Source: Cinclus cinclus
Lineage: Eukaryota; Chordata; Aves; Passeriformes; Cinclidae
Assembly (NCBI RefSeq): GCF_963662255.1
Contig: NC_085059.1
Span: 2,838,501-2,902,500 of the forward strand
Direction: 5' to 3'
Length of the DNA stretch: 64,000 nucleotides
Under the pieces are notes generated by a model that ran no database searches, was not told the DNA's origin, and saw nothing but the letters and a program-made list of their open reading frames with translations. Positions 21,371-32,460 of the stretch are shown here, piece after piece (the stretch's first letter is position 1; each line of letters opens with the position of its first letter). Position numbers and translations under genes: made by a program.

Positions 21371-21595
21371 TTATGGAATCATGGAATGGTTTGGGGTGGA
21401 AGGGACCTTAAACCTCATCCCATTCCACCCCCTGCCACGGCAGGGACACCTGCCACTGTCCCACGCTGCTCCAGCCTGGCCTTGGGCACTGCCAGGGATC
21501 CAGGGGCAGCCACAGCTGCTCTGGGCACCCTCAGGGCCTCCCCACCCTCGCAGGGAGGAATTTCATCCCAATATCCCATCTAGATCTCCCATATT
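21371..21595 (-). mobile_element. CR1 LINE fragment
   Basis: Tail end at 21371 ('ttatggaatcatggaatgg'), then 'gtggaagggaccttaaacct', 'cacggcagggacacctgcc' and 'ggatccaggggcagccacag'. 5' truncated at about 21595. Same subfamily as 2242. Confidence 0.92.
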
Positions 21596-22821
21596 CTGGT
21601 TAAATCCATTTCCTTTTCCCCGAGGAACAGGATCTTCTGTCCCACCCACTGCCCCAGTTCCTCCCAGCCACAGCCAGGACACCGTGACCTCACTGGAGAT
21701 GTTTTCTTCCTGCACAACTCCAAGTGGTGGCTTCATGCTGGAGCTGGGAATGGTGTGATCCCCTTCCAAGGAGCTGGGGTGTTTATCCAGGTTTGCTGGG
21801 TTAAAAACCACAGGGAGCAGCTGCCTGGAGCTGCAAGCTGCAGAGCCCAGTGTGTGATTCCCACAGGAATTTTGGGACAAACCCAGCAAGTCTGGCTATA
21901 AATCAGTCTGGTGACAACCCTGTGGGATCTCTGGAGCCTGGGAAATCTCATGGCTGCCATGCAGAGGCAGATGATGCAAATCCATGGCCAGAGGAGCAGG
22001 ACATGGGAGTTAAATGAGGGATTCCTGTTCCTGAAGAAGGAATTCAGCAGGACTGGAGCCTCTTCTGCGCTCAGGGGATGCACTGAGCCCTCGTGTCTCT
22101 CCTGGGGTCCAAGATGGGAAGAGCCTGGGACAGCACTTGGTTCCTCATGGAAATGATCCTAGATGAAGCAGCACAAGAGCCTTCAGGAACCTGGAGGGGG
22201 TTTTCTGCACCCAGGATGCATCAAGACATTCCAGAGGAATCCCTTGAGGCTGGATTCCAGCCCCTGGAGCTGTGGGGACACAAATTCCAGTGCAGGATGA
22301 GGGGAATGTGCCCTGGGTGCTGTTTGCTGGCAAGGGCTGCTGTGAGTGTAGCAATTGAAGTGTGTCAATAAAAAACCAACAGAGCATTGCCAGCAGAAAA
22401 TGGCATTTCAAAGGCATTTTGTTGTAATAAGGAATTTCCGTGGGAATACATTGATTTCAAGGAAAATTTAATTTGGGGTAAAGAAAGGGAACAAAAAAGA
22501 GAGAGAAAGAAGACATTTTGTGAGCTGTGAAAGCTCACACACCTCTCTTGCAGTGAATACTTCATTTATTACCCCACAATTGACTTTATTTCCCTCATTC
22601 ACCATCCTGCAATTATGGAATTTGATGGAAGTACTTAGCTCCAATCCAACCTCGACTTTTGGCAGCTCTTGCCAGACTGGAACTTGCAGCAGAGCCAGGT
22701 GTTACTGGGGAAGCTCGTTTGAGATGGAAAACGTTGCTGGGAATGGCACTTCCCTCGAGCTGAGCTGAGCTGTGCTGTGGCAGGAGATTGAGGCCTCCAG
22801 ACCTCCTGAGCCCGTTTCCAA
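21596..22821. other. No supported feature
   Basis: Unique DNA. An A/T patch at 22360-22520 includes GTCAATAAAAAACC but no LTR ends. Confidence 0.5.
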
Positions 22822-22965
22822 CCACAGAATCACGGAATTAACCAGTGGAAAGGACCTTTGAGAACATCAAGTTCTCAAATGAACCATGGCACTGAGTACC
22901 ACGTCCAGGCTTTCCTTAAACACCTCCAGGGATGGGGACTTCGCCTCGTGGGCAGCCCATCCCTT
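22822..22965 (-). mobile_element. CR1 LINE fragment, diverged
   Basis: 'accacagaatcacggaatta', 'tggaaaggacctttgagaac' and 'cacctccagggatggggact' in reverse CR1 order. The further sequence to about 23060 may be a decayed continuation. Confidence 0.75.
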
Positions 22966-23150
22966 GTTGCTTCCTCTGAACAAAGCACTGCTTTGGCTGC
23001 CTTGAGCTTCCTGATTATCCCTGGTTTTCTTCCTGTCCTCGGAGAAGTCCCCAGACCCCTCTGACAAATCCCCATCCCTGCATTTTTTCCGTGTACTTCC
23101 CTCAGCTCTCTGTTTGTACTGCTTTGGGTGATCCTGTTGGTTGTGGAAGA

Positions 23151-23489
23151 GGAATTTCTTCCTTCCTTCCTGGAATCCTTCCTTCCTGGAATCCTTCCTG
23201 GAATCCTTCCTGAAATCCTTCCTTCCTGGAATCCTTCCTGGAATCCTACCTACCTTCCTTCCTGGAATCCTTTCTGGAATCCTAACTTCCTTCCTGGAAT
23301 CCTAACTTCCTTCCTGAAATCCTTCTTTCCTGGAATTCTTCCTGGAATCCTTCCTGGAACCCTTCCTTCCTGGAATCCTTCCTGGAATCCTACCTACCTT
23401 CCTTCCTGGAATCCTTCCAGGAATCCTTCCTTCCTGGAATCCTTCCTTCCTTCCTTCCTTCCCAGAATTCTTCCTTCCTGCTTGGAATG
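23151..23489 (-). repeat. GGAAGGATTCCA minisatellite, array 2 (largest)
   Basis: Written on the plus strand as TTCCTTCCTGGAATCC units. About 340 bp, with inner longer-period duplications: the CTGGAATCCTACCTACC variant occurs twice, at about 23240 and 23385. Same family as the arrays at 14495, 30543 and 61228. Confidence 0.95.
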
Positions 23490-25444
23490 TTCTCCTAGCC
23501 ACTCTCAGAGCCATAGGTAACCCCACATGCCACAGGATGCAGCTCCAGCCGCTTCCAGGGATGGATCGAGTGTTTCTCCACTGGAAAAACACCCAGCTCC
23601 CTCCTGGGTGCTCCCACTAGATTTTAGGGAGATAAAAATCAACCCAAACCAAGCCAAGGTGTCCATGAACAGCATGCAGATCAGCAGGATTCCAAATCTC
23701 ATCCCAGGAAATCAGACAAAGACTCCGGATTTTAAACCTCGACTGGGAGAAAGGGGAGCCAAAGTATCTTGGCCATCAGGATTAGGATAAGGGGATTAGA
23801 GCACCTGCTTGGGTCTCTCTGAACTTCAAAGGCTCGTGACATTCGTAGTTTCAGATGTATCCCAGAGTAATTAAGCAAAGCAACCTTAAAAGAAAGGAAT
23901 TTGGGCAGCCTGAGGAGCTCCTGTGGGGCTTCCTTGCTGGAAAAGCCCAGCCACAACCCCTGATGGGAGATTCAGGCTCCTGCTCCAGCCTGGTCCTGCT
24001 GGGTCTTCTCCCAGCCCTGCAGGTGGAGGGGGTGAGGAAGGGGCCAGAATTCCATCATGGATGGCAGCTGGATGGGTGGATGATGCTGGAGCCTCTCTGG
24101 CTGCATCTAAGATGTGGAGCAAACCTGCCAGGAGCAGTCCCTGCTCATGGAAAAGTAAATTTTGGGAACCCCTGGGATCAGGATGAGCTCTCCATCACTT
24201 GGGAGCCCTTTCTGGAGCAGGAAGGTGGCAATGCCAGGACCTGCTTCTTTCCTGAAGCCTCTCCAGTGGCTACTGGGATTCAGGACTCACCCCTAGGCTG
24301 GGAAAACAGCTTTTTCTGGATGATTCCTGCTTTCCAGCCAGGCTTGCAGCAGGTAGAGGCAGCATCCTGCTAGGCTCTTTGTGGCTGACTGTGCCACCCA
24401 CTTCCCGAGGAATGGGAATGTTTGGGCTTTAACGAGTGAGCTGAGCCCTGGAAATTGCTTGTGGGGTATTGATTGGTGTCCAGGCTGCAAGGAAGGGATT
24501 TTCAGTCATTAGCTGGGAGATGTCGGGGCTGTGGAACTGATCTGAAAGCGGCGCAGAAATAGGAATTATTCCTCTGGTTTTGTTTGGAGGTTTTGTTTCC
24601 TTTCCATTTAGTCTTGGCTAACATTTACAGGAGTCCAGCCTGGGTGCAGCTGCAGAGTGGGAGGTGTGGAAAAGCAGCACAGCTACACCTGAAACAAAAA
24701 AAAAATAAAAAGGGAATTTTCTCATCCCATTATCCAAACGACATCTGGGGATGCCTGGAGATAACAGGTTCCTCCTTCAGTGCCCAGTAAGAGCAGACTG
24801 GTGCAACTGGTACCCCAGGGAGCAATCTCTGCATCCCTCCTTCCCTCCCTCAAGAATGAGTCACGGTGCACTCATGTCTAGCTCCTTCCTGAGCACTGCC
24901 TTGCTCCAATTAGGCAGGAAAAATGTGTGGAAATGAAAGGATCTGTGTGGAATTTCCAGCAGCTGAGAACTTCCTTGCTCTGCTCCCAAGATGGTTGAAT
25001 TCCAGTGGATCTGGGGATGTAGAGCTCACTCTCACTCTGCGCGTTTTGACTTATGTCTCCCAAAATGTGGAGAGACATTGTGGCACTGTCAGTGTGCCCG
25101 TGGTTCCCGTGGGGAATGGCAGGAGCAGTGGAAGGGACTCAGTGTCCCAGGAGGAAACATTCCCAACTCCTGCTGGCATTTCCAGCTGAGCATGGCCACC
25201 TCTGCCAGGCCATTTTGTGCTTTTTTTTTAGGATCTGCTTTGGATTCCCAGCAGCAATTCTCCTCCAGCATTCTCCTCCAGTACTGGCTGGTGGCTGGCA
25301 TTTCATCTGAGAGGCCATGGAAAAACAGGGATACACAGCTGGTCAGACAGACAGCAGGACAGAGCCAGATCTACCAAGAACAGGCAATTCCCAACCCCAC
25401 AGCCAGCAGCTCTTCCTTGGAATCTGTCTTAGGGAGTTCAGGCA
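23490..25444. other. No supported feature (2 kb)
   Basis: Unique DNA with a short A tract at 24688-24710. The 280-codon frame starting at 24991 (plus) runs into the composite LTR-like repeat and is not a gene. Confidence 0.55.
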
Positions 25445-25795
25445 GAGCCAGCCAGTTTTCCCTGCCTACAAGCCTGGATCCCACAGGGATCCTGTGGGAT
25501 TTCAGGGTCCCTTTGGAGCTCAGATCCAGCTCTGTGCCCCATGGAGCCCCACAGAGCCATCAGCATCAGGGATGGGTTGCAGGATGCAGAGCAGCTTTGC
25601 TCCTGCTGTTTCCAACATTCCTGGGATATCTGAGTTCCCTGAAGCTCCTCCAGGGCTGGCCTGGAGATCCCACCCCTCAAATTGTGTTGGTCAATATTTC
25701 TCCTGGAATATCCATGTCACCATCCCTGGGGAGTGACTTGGGGTGGCTCCTCCACCTGAAAGTGCCATTCCCAAATCACCCTGGGTTGTTTTGGG
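25445..25795 (+). repeat. Composite repeat copy 2, 5' part
   Basis: Inverted match of 6816-7150. It ends with CTGGGTTGTTTTGGG at 25781-25795, nearly repeated (14 of 15) at 26211-26225 on the other side of the LTR-like part. The block of about 75 bp seen in copy 1 between here and the LTR-like part is absent. Confidence 0.78.
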
Positions 25796-26210
25796 GTTTA
25801 TCTTTTATATTTTTCAGAATCTCTGCTGCTTAGTGTGGAACTCTGAAACTTCATATCAGGTGTTGGTGAGTTCTCTTCACAGGGGAGTCAGACAAAACAG
25901 TTCCTTCCCAGCTGGAGAATCAAGGACAACTGGTACCCAAAGAGCAGAAACAACAGCGAGGGAAAGGGGGCAAGGCAGGGGGCTGAGACTTCACAGCCTG
26001 GGGCTGTGCTTGGATAATGGACCCCAATATGGAGATGAACCAAAACTTATAAAAGTGTAAAACTCGTGACCAGGATCCACCTTGGATTTGATTTGGGTGT
26101 AGCCCCGGCCGGGCTCTTGCACTGCCCAAGGTGGATCCTTTCAATAAATACTGATTTTATTCCTTTTGCTCTGCCTGGTCTCTGTTCCAGCTCAGCTTTT
26201 CCAGGCAGCT
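25796..26210 (+). mobile_element. LTR-like element, composite repeat copy 2, 3' part
   Basis: Matches 6317-6730 inverted. TATA-like ACTTATAAAAG at about 26045, AATAAA at 26143-26148 followed by TACTGATTTTATTCC and a T/G-rich stretch, ending TTTTCCAGGCA at 26207. This is the layout of an LTR with U3, R and U5. It is flanked by a 15-bp near-direct repeat (25781-25795 and 26211-26225), longer than a retroviral target duplication. It may instead mark a rearrangement or target-primed insertion. Confidence 0.65.
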
Positions 26211-26275
26211 CTGGGCTGTTTTGGGAAGGTGATTCCTATTTCCCAGTGCTGTTGTGCAGATTTGCAGCTCACACC
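26211..26275 (+). repeat. Displaced block of the composite repeat
   Basis: Sequence 'tgggaaggtgattcctattt' and following matches the block that in copy 1 lies on the opposite side of the LTR-like part (complement at about 6750-6810). It shows that copies 1 and 2 differ in segment order. Confidence 0.7.
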
Positions 26276-26559
26276 TTGAGCCAGGTGCATTTCCAGCCTC
26301 TGGATTTCCCAGAACCTTTCTGCAGCACCCAAACTCTTCCTGAGGGACAGCCGGTCATTCCAGCTCGCTGCCAGCCATCCCTAGGATGAGATGGAAGGAA
26401 GGCAGGAAGCTTGGGAGCACCTCTCCCTCCCTGAGACACGCTGCCAGGGCAGCCTTCAGTGAAATATCAATAACTCCTGGCTATCAAAAAAATAAATCCA
26501 GCCCAAAAGTGCCAATTCCTGGCCTGCACGTGCACCTCCCAGCTCCCCCTCAGCCCCAC

Positions 26560-26805
26560 GATCGATCTCTGTTTAATTAAACCTTGGCAATGACTCTCAC
26601 GTTGGGGCAATTCTGCTGACTCGGCCACTCGGGGATTTTTATGCATCTCTTTCTGCTTTGCTTTTCCATTAACTTATTTTTCCCTTTGTAATAAGGGCTT
26701 GTCAGTGTAATTTATCCAGCGGCGCAGGAAGCACGGCCAGCCCGGGGAGCCATTCACAGCTTGCCAGGGATAAACACAATTACACATTTTTAAATGTCAG
26801 CCTTC
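26560..26805. promoter_or_regulatory. Candidate conserved non-coding block
   Basis: GTTTAATTAAACC, CATTAACTTATTT, TTTGTAATAAGG, a GTGTAATTTATCC site and CACAATTACACATTTTTAAATG, with interposed CpG-bearing GC-rich stretches (CAGCGGCGCAGG). The alternation of TAAT sites and CpG pieces is typical of deeply conserved enhancers. Not tested by alignment. Confidence 0.32.
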
Positions 26806-27520
26806 AGGAGAAAGAATGAAAAAGGTAAACTCTATAAATTGCAGAGAGAGGCACAGAGAGAAGGGGCTGCTCTCTCTTTGAGGAACTTCCACATCCATGG
26901 GCATGTCCTGCATCTCTGGGATGTGGAGGAACAAAGGAAAAGCCTCAAGGAATATGTAGAAAGTGGCAGCAGCTCTTGTGCTTTGCTGTGGAGGGTTTTC
27001 AGAAGCAGCTGGTGAAGTGTGGTGGCCTGGCAAGTGTCCCCTCCTTGTCACCCACTGCAGGCCAGATGTACAGGGAGAGCCCTGCTGCACCCTGCTCATC
27101 TCCCAGCAGCTGCTTTGATCTCGCTGCCATGAGAAGAGGAGAGTTCAGCTGGATTAAACGAGAGCCACTTACATAATCTATTTAAAATTCCAGCAGCACA
27201 TATCCAGGGAAAGGCAGGAGAGCAGCCACTGACTCGGGGTGCTCTGCTGCTGCTGCTTCCCTGCTCCTGCTGGGCATGGGGCTGGGTGGGGAGCACCCCC
27301 AGGTGACAGAGTGACAGCCACCATGGCACTGAGCCAACCTGGGTAACTGCTGGAAAGAGAGGAAAGCTGGGATGGAGAGAGGAGGCTCGTAATTAGCAGG
27401 CTCTACTAATGAGCAGCAGTTTGTGTTCTATCAAAAGCCACTTTTTTAGGAGCGAGTTGTTTTGGGGGATGTTGTGCCAGTGGTTTTTGGCTGGGATGAT
27501 TCTGCTGCTCCGAGCCCAGA
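26806..27520. other. No supported feature
   Basis: Unique DNA. No exon or repeat recognised. Confidence 0.5.
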
Positions 27521-27735
27521 GCAGGTGGGATCCAGAGCAGCTTTGCTCCTGCAGTTCCCAGCATTCCCAGAAAACCTGAGCTCCCCGAGGCTCCTCCAGT
27601 GCTGGCCTGGAGATCCCACACCCCCAAATTGTGTTGCTCAGCATTTCTCCCTGAATATCTACATCACCAGCCCATGGTGATTGACTCAGGGTGGCTGCCC
27701 CATCTAAATGTGCCTTTTCCCAAAGCATCCAGGAT
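27521..27735 (+). repeat. Composite repeat copy 3, diverged, without LTR-like part
   Basis: 'gagcagctttgctcctgcag', 'ctggcctggagatcccacac' and 'caaattgtgttgctcagca' match the 5' part of copies 1 and 2 at clearly lower identity. The LTR-like part does not follow. This favours the 5' part being a repeat that can occur alone, or a deletion here. Confidence 0.7.
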
Positions 27736-28236
27736 TCCTGTTCCTCTCCCTCTGTGATTTCCCACCTTCCTGGGGTGGGGAAGGAGAATGTATTAGTGGG
27801 GTCTCCTCATCTGGCTCCTTGTAGCCTGGGGGGGGGGGTGAGAAAGGAAAAGGATGGGGCTGGAAGTCTTTGCAGGGGTGGCAGAGAAACTGGAATTTCT
27901 TGTTAAGGATCATGCCTCACTACATTGGAAGCTAGGAGGGTTTAGGAGGAAGGAGGTGCAGCTGGGGGGCTCCAGAAAAATGGCATTTGGGAATAGAGGG
28001 ACTTTTCCCGTTGGACAAGGTGAGGGACAGACAGGGAGCATCTCTTGATGCAGGGAGAGGAGGGAACCTCGAGGGCACCATTTGGGGTCTCCCTTCAGCT
28101 CTTGGGTGATGCTGGAAATGGGGAGCCACCAAAACAGGAACAGCCACCCCTGGAGGATGGATTCGGGGTGGTTATGGTTGTGAGGAGCGTTCCAGGGCAC
28201 TGGGTGGGGTCACCAGAGGTAACTGGAGCCGTGGGG
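27736..28236. other. Unique DNA with an 11-base G run
   Basis: The G homopolymer lies at 27828-27838. Nothing else recognised. Confidence 0.55.
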
Positions 28237-28242
28237 GCTGGG

Positions 28243-28635
28243 TGTTGCATGGAGGTAAAACCTTTTCAAAGAAAGGCCTTGTAAAACATGGCTTAGACAG
28301 TGCTGTTCTAACTAAGCTAGCCTGTTAAGCTCCCACGAGAAAAGAGTTGTAAGAATAAGAATCAGTTTGCATAACAATATATTCTTGTGAGAAAACATTT
28401 CACACCTGCAAAAATAAGAAGTCCATCCCATGAGAATCCATGAAGGAACAGTAGAAACTATCCAGAAAGAGAAAGGTTTATGGACATGTACACCAGCCAT
28501 TGCCACCCAGGGAGCTGGGTTTTACTGCCCAGTTCGATTCAAACATGGTGCCTTCTGATATTCCTGTATATTTGAGTTATTTAAATAAAGATTCAGCTTT
28601 CTGCATGAAGAAACAAGTGTCTCTCTATCGTGACA
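28243..28635 (+). mobile_element. Solo LTR (393 bp), probably ERVK-like
   Basis: Starts TGTTGCATGG and ends TATCGTGACA, so it has TG...CA ends. AATAAA at 28584-28589 lies about 50 bases before the 3' end, in a TTTAAATAAAG context. It is flanked by GCTGGG (28237-28242) and GCTGGC (28636-28641), a 6-bp target duplication with one mismatch; 6 bp is the length typical of beta/ERVK retroviruses. AT-richer than its flanks. No internal sequence, so solo. Family assignment is inferred from duplication length only. Confidence 0.62.
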
Positions 28636-28641
28636 GCTGGC

Positions 28642-29584
28642 AATTGCCGGGAGGAGCTCAGGAGATTCCTGACCTCGGAGCCCATGGGATGAAAGCGCCT
28701 CTGGTGTGGGCAGCCCCGAGCAGCCCTTGGTGCAGGGTGAGCAGGGAGTGCTGGGGATGGGGAGCAGCACAGGGAGGTGGATCCAGGACCAGGAAAGCAG
28801 GAGCAGGTGCCTGGAGTGGGCTGGAAACGCAGGGAGAAGGAGCCTGGGGAATGGAGCACAGGGTGAATTAAGAGGTGAGGAGGCTTTTTGGGTTTCCAGA
28901 GGCTGTGAAACCTCCTCGCAGGGATCACTGGGCATCAGAAGGGATGAAGTTGTAGCTCTGTGAACTGGAAGGATGCTGCTGGGCTGGACTGAAGGCCTGA
29001 CCTCTGACCTGGCTGTGGAAAAGGGGATGCCAGGGGTACTTCAGCTCCTGCTGCTCCATCCCTGGAATTTTAATTTGGGTTGTACTTTGCAGGGTGGTGT
29101 TTCTTCACCCGGGTCATGCTAATGAGCTGCCCAGAGCCTGCCTGGCTTCCAAGGGCTCCAAAGGGAGAGGGCCAGGCAGGAACAAGCAGAGCATCTCCCA
29201 GAGCTGCTTGCAATTCATTCACCTGATGGTTTCATGCAAGAGCAGGGAGATGAAACAGCACCGAGGCAACATTCCACACAAAACTCAGCTTATTTACTGA
29301 GTTATAAAGGGTTTAATACAGCCTCTGATGCAGCTAAGCTTCAGTTTAAATCCTAGGACAGCTCCTGCTGGGGCAGCTGGGGATGGCACCAGAGGCTGCA
29401 ATGAGGGTGAGAGAACATGGTCTGGGGTGCAGGAGCATCCCTGAGCTGCCAAGGCAGAATTGCACTGAGCTTTCCTAGGCCCTGAACTCAGATCTCAGGA
29501 GGCTGAAAACCACTGAGCACAGAGATCATCAGGAATTTAGGGACAGGACAAGAGGGAGTGGCTCAAAAGGACAGAGTTTAGATC
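28642..29584. other. No supported feature
   Basis: Unique DNA. AT words with TTATTTACTGAGTTATAAAGG at 29289-29310 are not enough for a call. Confidence 0.5.
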
Positions 29585-29787
29585 GCATATTGGGAAGGAA
29601 TTGTTCCCTGGGAGGGTGGGCAGGCCCTGAGGGTGTTCAGAGAAGCTGTGGCTGCCCCTGGATCCCTGGAAGTATCCAAGGCCAGGTTAGAGAAGCCTGG
29701 GACAGTGGAAGGTGTCCCTGCCATGGCAGGGGGTGGAACAAGACAAACTTTGAGGTCCCTTCCATCCTAAACCATTCCATGATTCAA
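29585..29787 (+). mobile_element. CR1 LINE 3' fragment
   Basis: 'ttgggaaggaattgttccct', 'ctggatccctggaag', 'ccatggcagggggtggaac', then a 3' tail 'ccattccatgattca'. 5' truncated. Confidence 0.9.
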
Positions 29788-30542
29788 GAGCAGCACAAGA
29801 TGTTTTGAGCAAAGCAGAGGAGTGGTGGAAGAAGTGCAGCTGGGGTAGCAGCTCTGAAAATAAACTGATTTAACATCACTGAGTGTAAAAAAATAAAACA
29901 AAAAACCAAAAACCCCATGAAATTATTTCTCATTCATTTCTACCGGAACAACCAGCCCTGCTCTCCTGGATGCCTCTCCAGGTACAAGCACCTCTTGAGC
30001 TGGATGCTTTTCCTGAGTCTCCTGTTTAGCCTCCAGAAGAATCTCCCCTGTCATTAAGTTTAGGACCCTGGTGGCAAAGAAGAAAGTGCTTTGGGATCAC
30101 AGCATGGAGCAGAGTGTCTTTAATGAGCAAACAAAGCAGCAGCTGCGACCAGAGAAAACAAAATGCTGGTCCCAGACAGCCAAGGTTGACAGACAAAGAG
30201 TTTGGAGGAGGAGGAGGAAGCAAGGAGGTTGTTTGCAGAGCTAATGCCAGGATGAAAGGGAGGAAATGAAACCAGAGCTTTTTGTGGCATTGCTAGAGGA
30301 AAAGACAAGGAAACAAGGCTGGCAGAAATCAAATTGGAAAAACAAACAGCTGGTGCTACACCCATCAGAGCTGGCCAGAAAGGGACTGCAGAGATGGCTG
30401 GAGCTGGGGATGTTTGGGAGCTCTGGGAGCGCAGAAGGGATCACAGGCACTTGTTCTCTGCAATAAACGGAGCCATGGCAAGCCTGGGAAAGGCTCTGGA
30501 AGGCAAAACCCACAGGGAAGGATGGATGCACTGGGAAAGCCT
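29788..30542. other. No supported feature
   Basis: Unique DNA with an A-rich patch at 29885-29915. Confidence 0.5.
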
Positions 30543-30668
30543 GGGAAGGAAGGATTCCGGGAAGGGAAGATTCCAGGAAGGGAGTATTCCAGGAAGGGAG
30601 GATTCCAGGAAGGAAGGAAGGAAGGAAGGAAGGAAGGAAGGAAGGAAGGAAGGGAGGAAGGGAGGGAA
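30543..30668 (+). repeat. GGAAGGATTCCA minisatellite, array 3
   Basis: Starts as GGAAGGATTCC(G/A) units, passes into GGGAAG variants, then ends as pure GGAA tetramers (about 30607-30650). The change from complex unit to simple tetramer within one array hints at how the family grows. Confidence 0.94.
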
Positions 30669-32130
30669 GTTAAGGAGTTAAGTCTGGCACATCCATTAAA
30701 CCTAAGGATTTAAGTCTGGCATCCTTTAAACCTGAGGAATTAAGTCTGGGACATCCTTTGAACCTCAGAGTAATCATTGGTCACTCCTTCAGTCCCAAGA
30801 AAACCCCAATCACATCCTGATTTTTGGGACTTCCTCCTCTCCCAGTAAAAACAGAAGTTCAGTTTAAGAGGCGCCTGCTGGTCCGTGACGGATTCCGTGG
30901 CTCCAGAATAATGAGCAGCAATTTCAGGCTGAGGGAAGCAATCAATAATTGAGACTACACCAAAATCCATCCTGATTCACCAGGCAAATGCAGCCTGGCC
31001 TTGCAGGGCCTCAGAGACGTGGCTGCTCCTCTCCCACCGGAAAAACAGGGAATAACTTTCCCAAAAACTCATTCAGAGGCCAGCTCAGACCTCACTGCCC
31101 CAAACAAGAAACACCTTTGGTTTGCTCAGGGAAGGTCTGTATGTGTTCAGATGTGCTGCACTTCTGGGGAGAGGCATGGGAATTGTGTCTGGAGACTCTT
31201 TCCAGGCCTTTGATCCAAATGTTCTGTGTCCACAAGCCCGAGCCGTGCCCAGATGCCGTCCCAAAGCTGTTCCTGCCAGGACGATGGAGTTCCCAGCCGT
31301 GCCACGGGTGCCTGGCAGCTCCTCCTCCTGCTTTCCAAGGGTTTGTGGCAGCTCCACCTTTGATCCTGGAGTTAATGGTGGTGGCTCCAGCAGTTCCTGG
31401 CTCGCCCTGTGTGTTGTATTCCTACAAAATTCGGGGCCTGGGTTGGGATGTTGTCGCTGGAGCTGGTAGGTTTAGGAACCTCATTAGCTTTCCCAGCCTG
31501 TTTCTTGAAGGTTGGTTTTTTTTTTTTTTCTTTTTTTCCCTTTTTGGCCACCAGGTTCTCAAGGCCTATTGGAAGTCAGCAGATGTTTGCTGGAGTGGAC
31601 TCCTGAAATCCAGCATTTCCTTCAGAGTGCAATCACGGAGGAGACTCTCCCCCTCATCCTGTTGGATGGTGTCATTTTAACAACAAATAATCCTTTTCAG
31701 GCTTATTTTGGGCTCTAATCCTGTCCTCCAAGATGTTTGCAGCTCCTTTCACACAAAATCAGCCCGTTTAATGAGCATCCTCCACGGGGCAGCAGCCAGG
31801 TCCCTAATGAAAAATGGAATAACATTGGACAGATGTGCTTTGGAAAAGCCTTCTTGGGGCCTTTCCTTCTGACAGCGAGTCACTCACAGCTCCTTTGAAA
31901 ACCCCAAGCTTTCAGCAACTTTTGTGCTCGTGCTGGATGAAATTCTCCCCAAATGTTTTTTTCACGACTGTAGATTTTCATGCTTGAGTTTGCTGCAAGA
32001 TGGCCCAAACCTCCTCTAAAATTGGTGTACAAGGTCTCATCTGCTGGCACTGCTCACCCTGCTGCCTGGAACAGCTGTGATAATCAGGAAAAATGAGATT
32101 CAAAGCCTTCAAGATGGAAAAAGTCCATAG
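30669..32130. other. Unique DNA, T tract at 31512-31540, possible conserved patch at 31740-32000
   Basis: Segment 31740-32000 has CCGTTTAATGAGC, CCTAATGAAAAATGG and GCGAGTCACTCAC words and few repeats, so it may be conserved. The 230-codon frame at 30988-31680 (plus) has no domain and ends in the T tract. It is not called as a gene. Confidence 0.4.
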
Positions 32131-32155
32131 TTGACTCTTTTTTTTTTTTCCACAG

Positions 32156-32331
32156 AAGCATCTGCATCAGAAAAACGAGTTAGAAAAACGAGTCTAACTT
32201 TGAGAGAAGAATTCCTACAAAATACCTCATTTTATTTGACCGAGAAATCCCAAGAGAGCTCTCCTAAGAAGCCTTCAAATATCAGCGCTGGGCATTTAGT
32301 GGTTACACATCCTCTCAGCTCTGTCACTAAA
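32156..32331 (+). other. Speculative exon candidate
   Basis: A long T tract followed by CCACAG (ending 32155) forms a textbook 3' splice acceptor. The next 176 bases stay open in one frame and encode a Lys/Arg/Glu/Ser-rich peptide of about 58 residues, unlike the Pro/Gly/Trp-rich chance frames elsewhere. A possible donor AAA|GTAATT follows at 32331/32332. There is no domain, and no neighbouring exons were found. The AT-rich composition also fits a non-coding conserved element (32141-32440). Confidence 0.2.
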
Positions 32332-32460
32332 GTAATTTTCTTTTCTCCAAATTTCATCTTAATGGTGGTTTATAGCATATGTTCACCGTGTTATTCATTA
32401 GCTCGGAGTAAATAAACCTAAAAATGAGATGAAAACCTACAATAAATATGAACAGCAAAA
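32332..32460. promoter_or_regulatory. AT-rich possible conserved block
   Basis: AAAGTAATTTTC, CATCTTAATGGTGG, TGTTATTCATTAGC, GGAGTAAATAAACC and CAATAAATATG in 130 bases. Probably one unit with the segment before it. Confidence 0.25.

Noticed and set aside
24991..25833. 280-codon plus-strand frame
   Set aside because: Its second half lies in the composite repeat, and the matching frame appears in the inverted copy at 6.7-7.5 kb, so it is repeat sequence, not a gene.
30988..31680. 230-codon plus-strand frame
   Set aside because: No domain; runs into a poly-T tract coding for Phe repeats.
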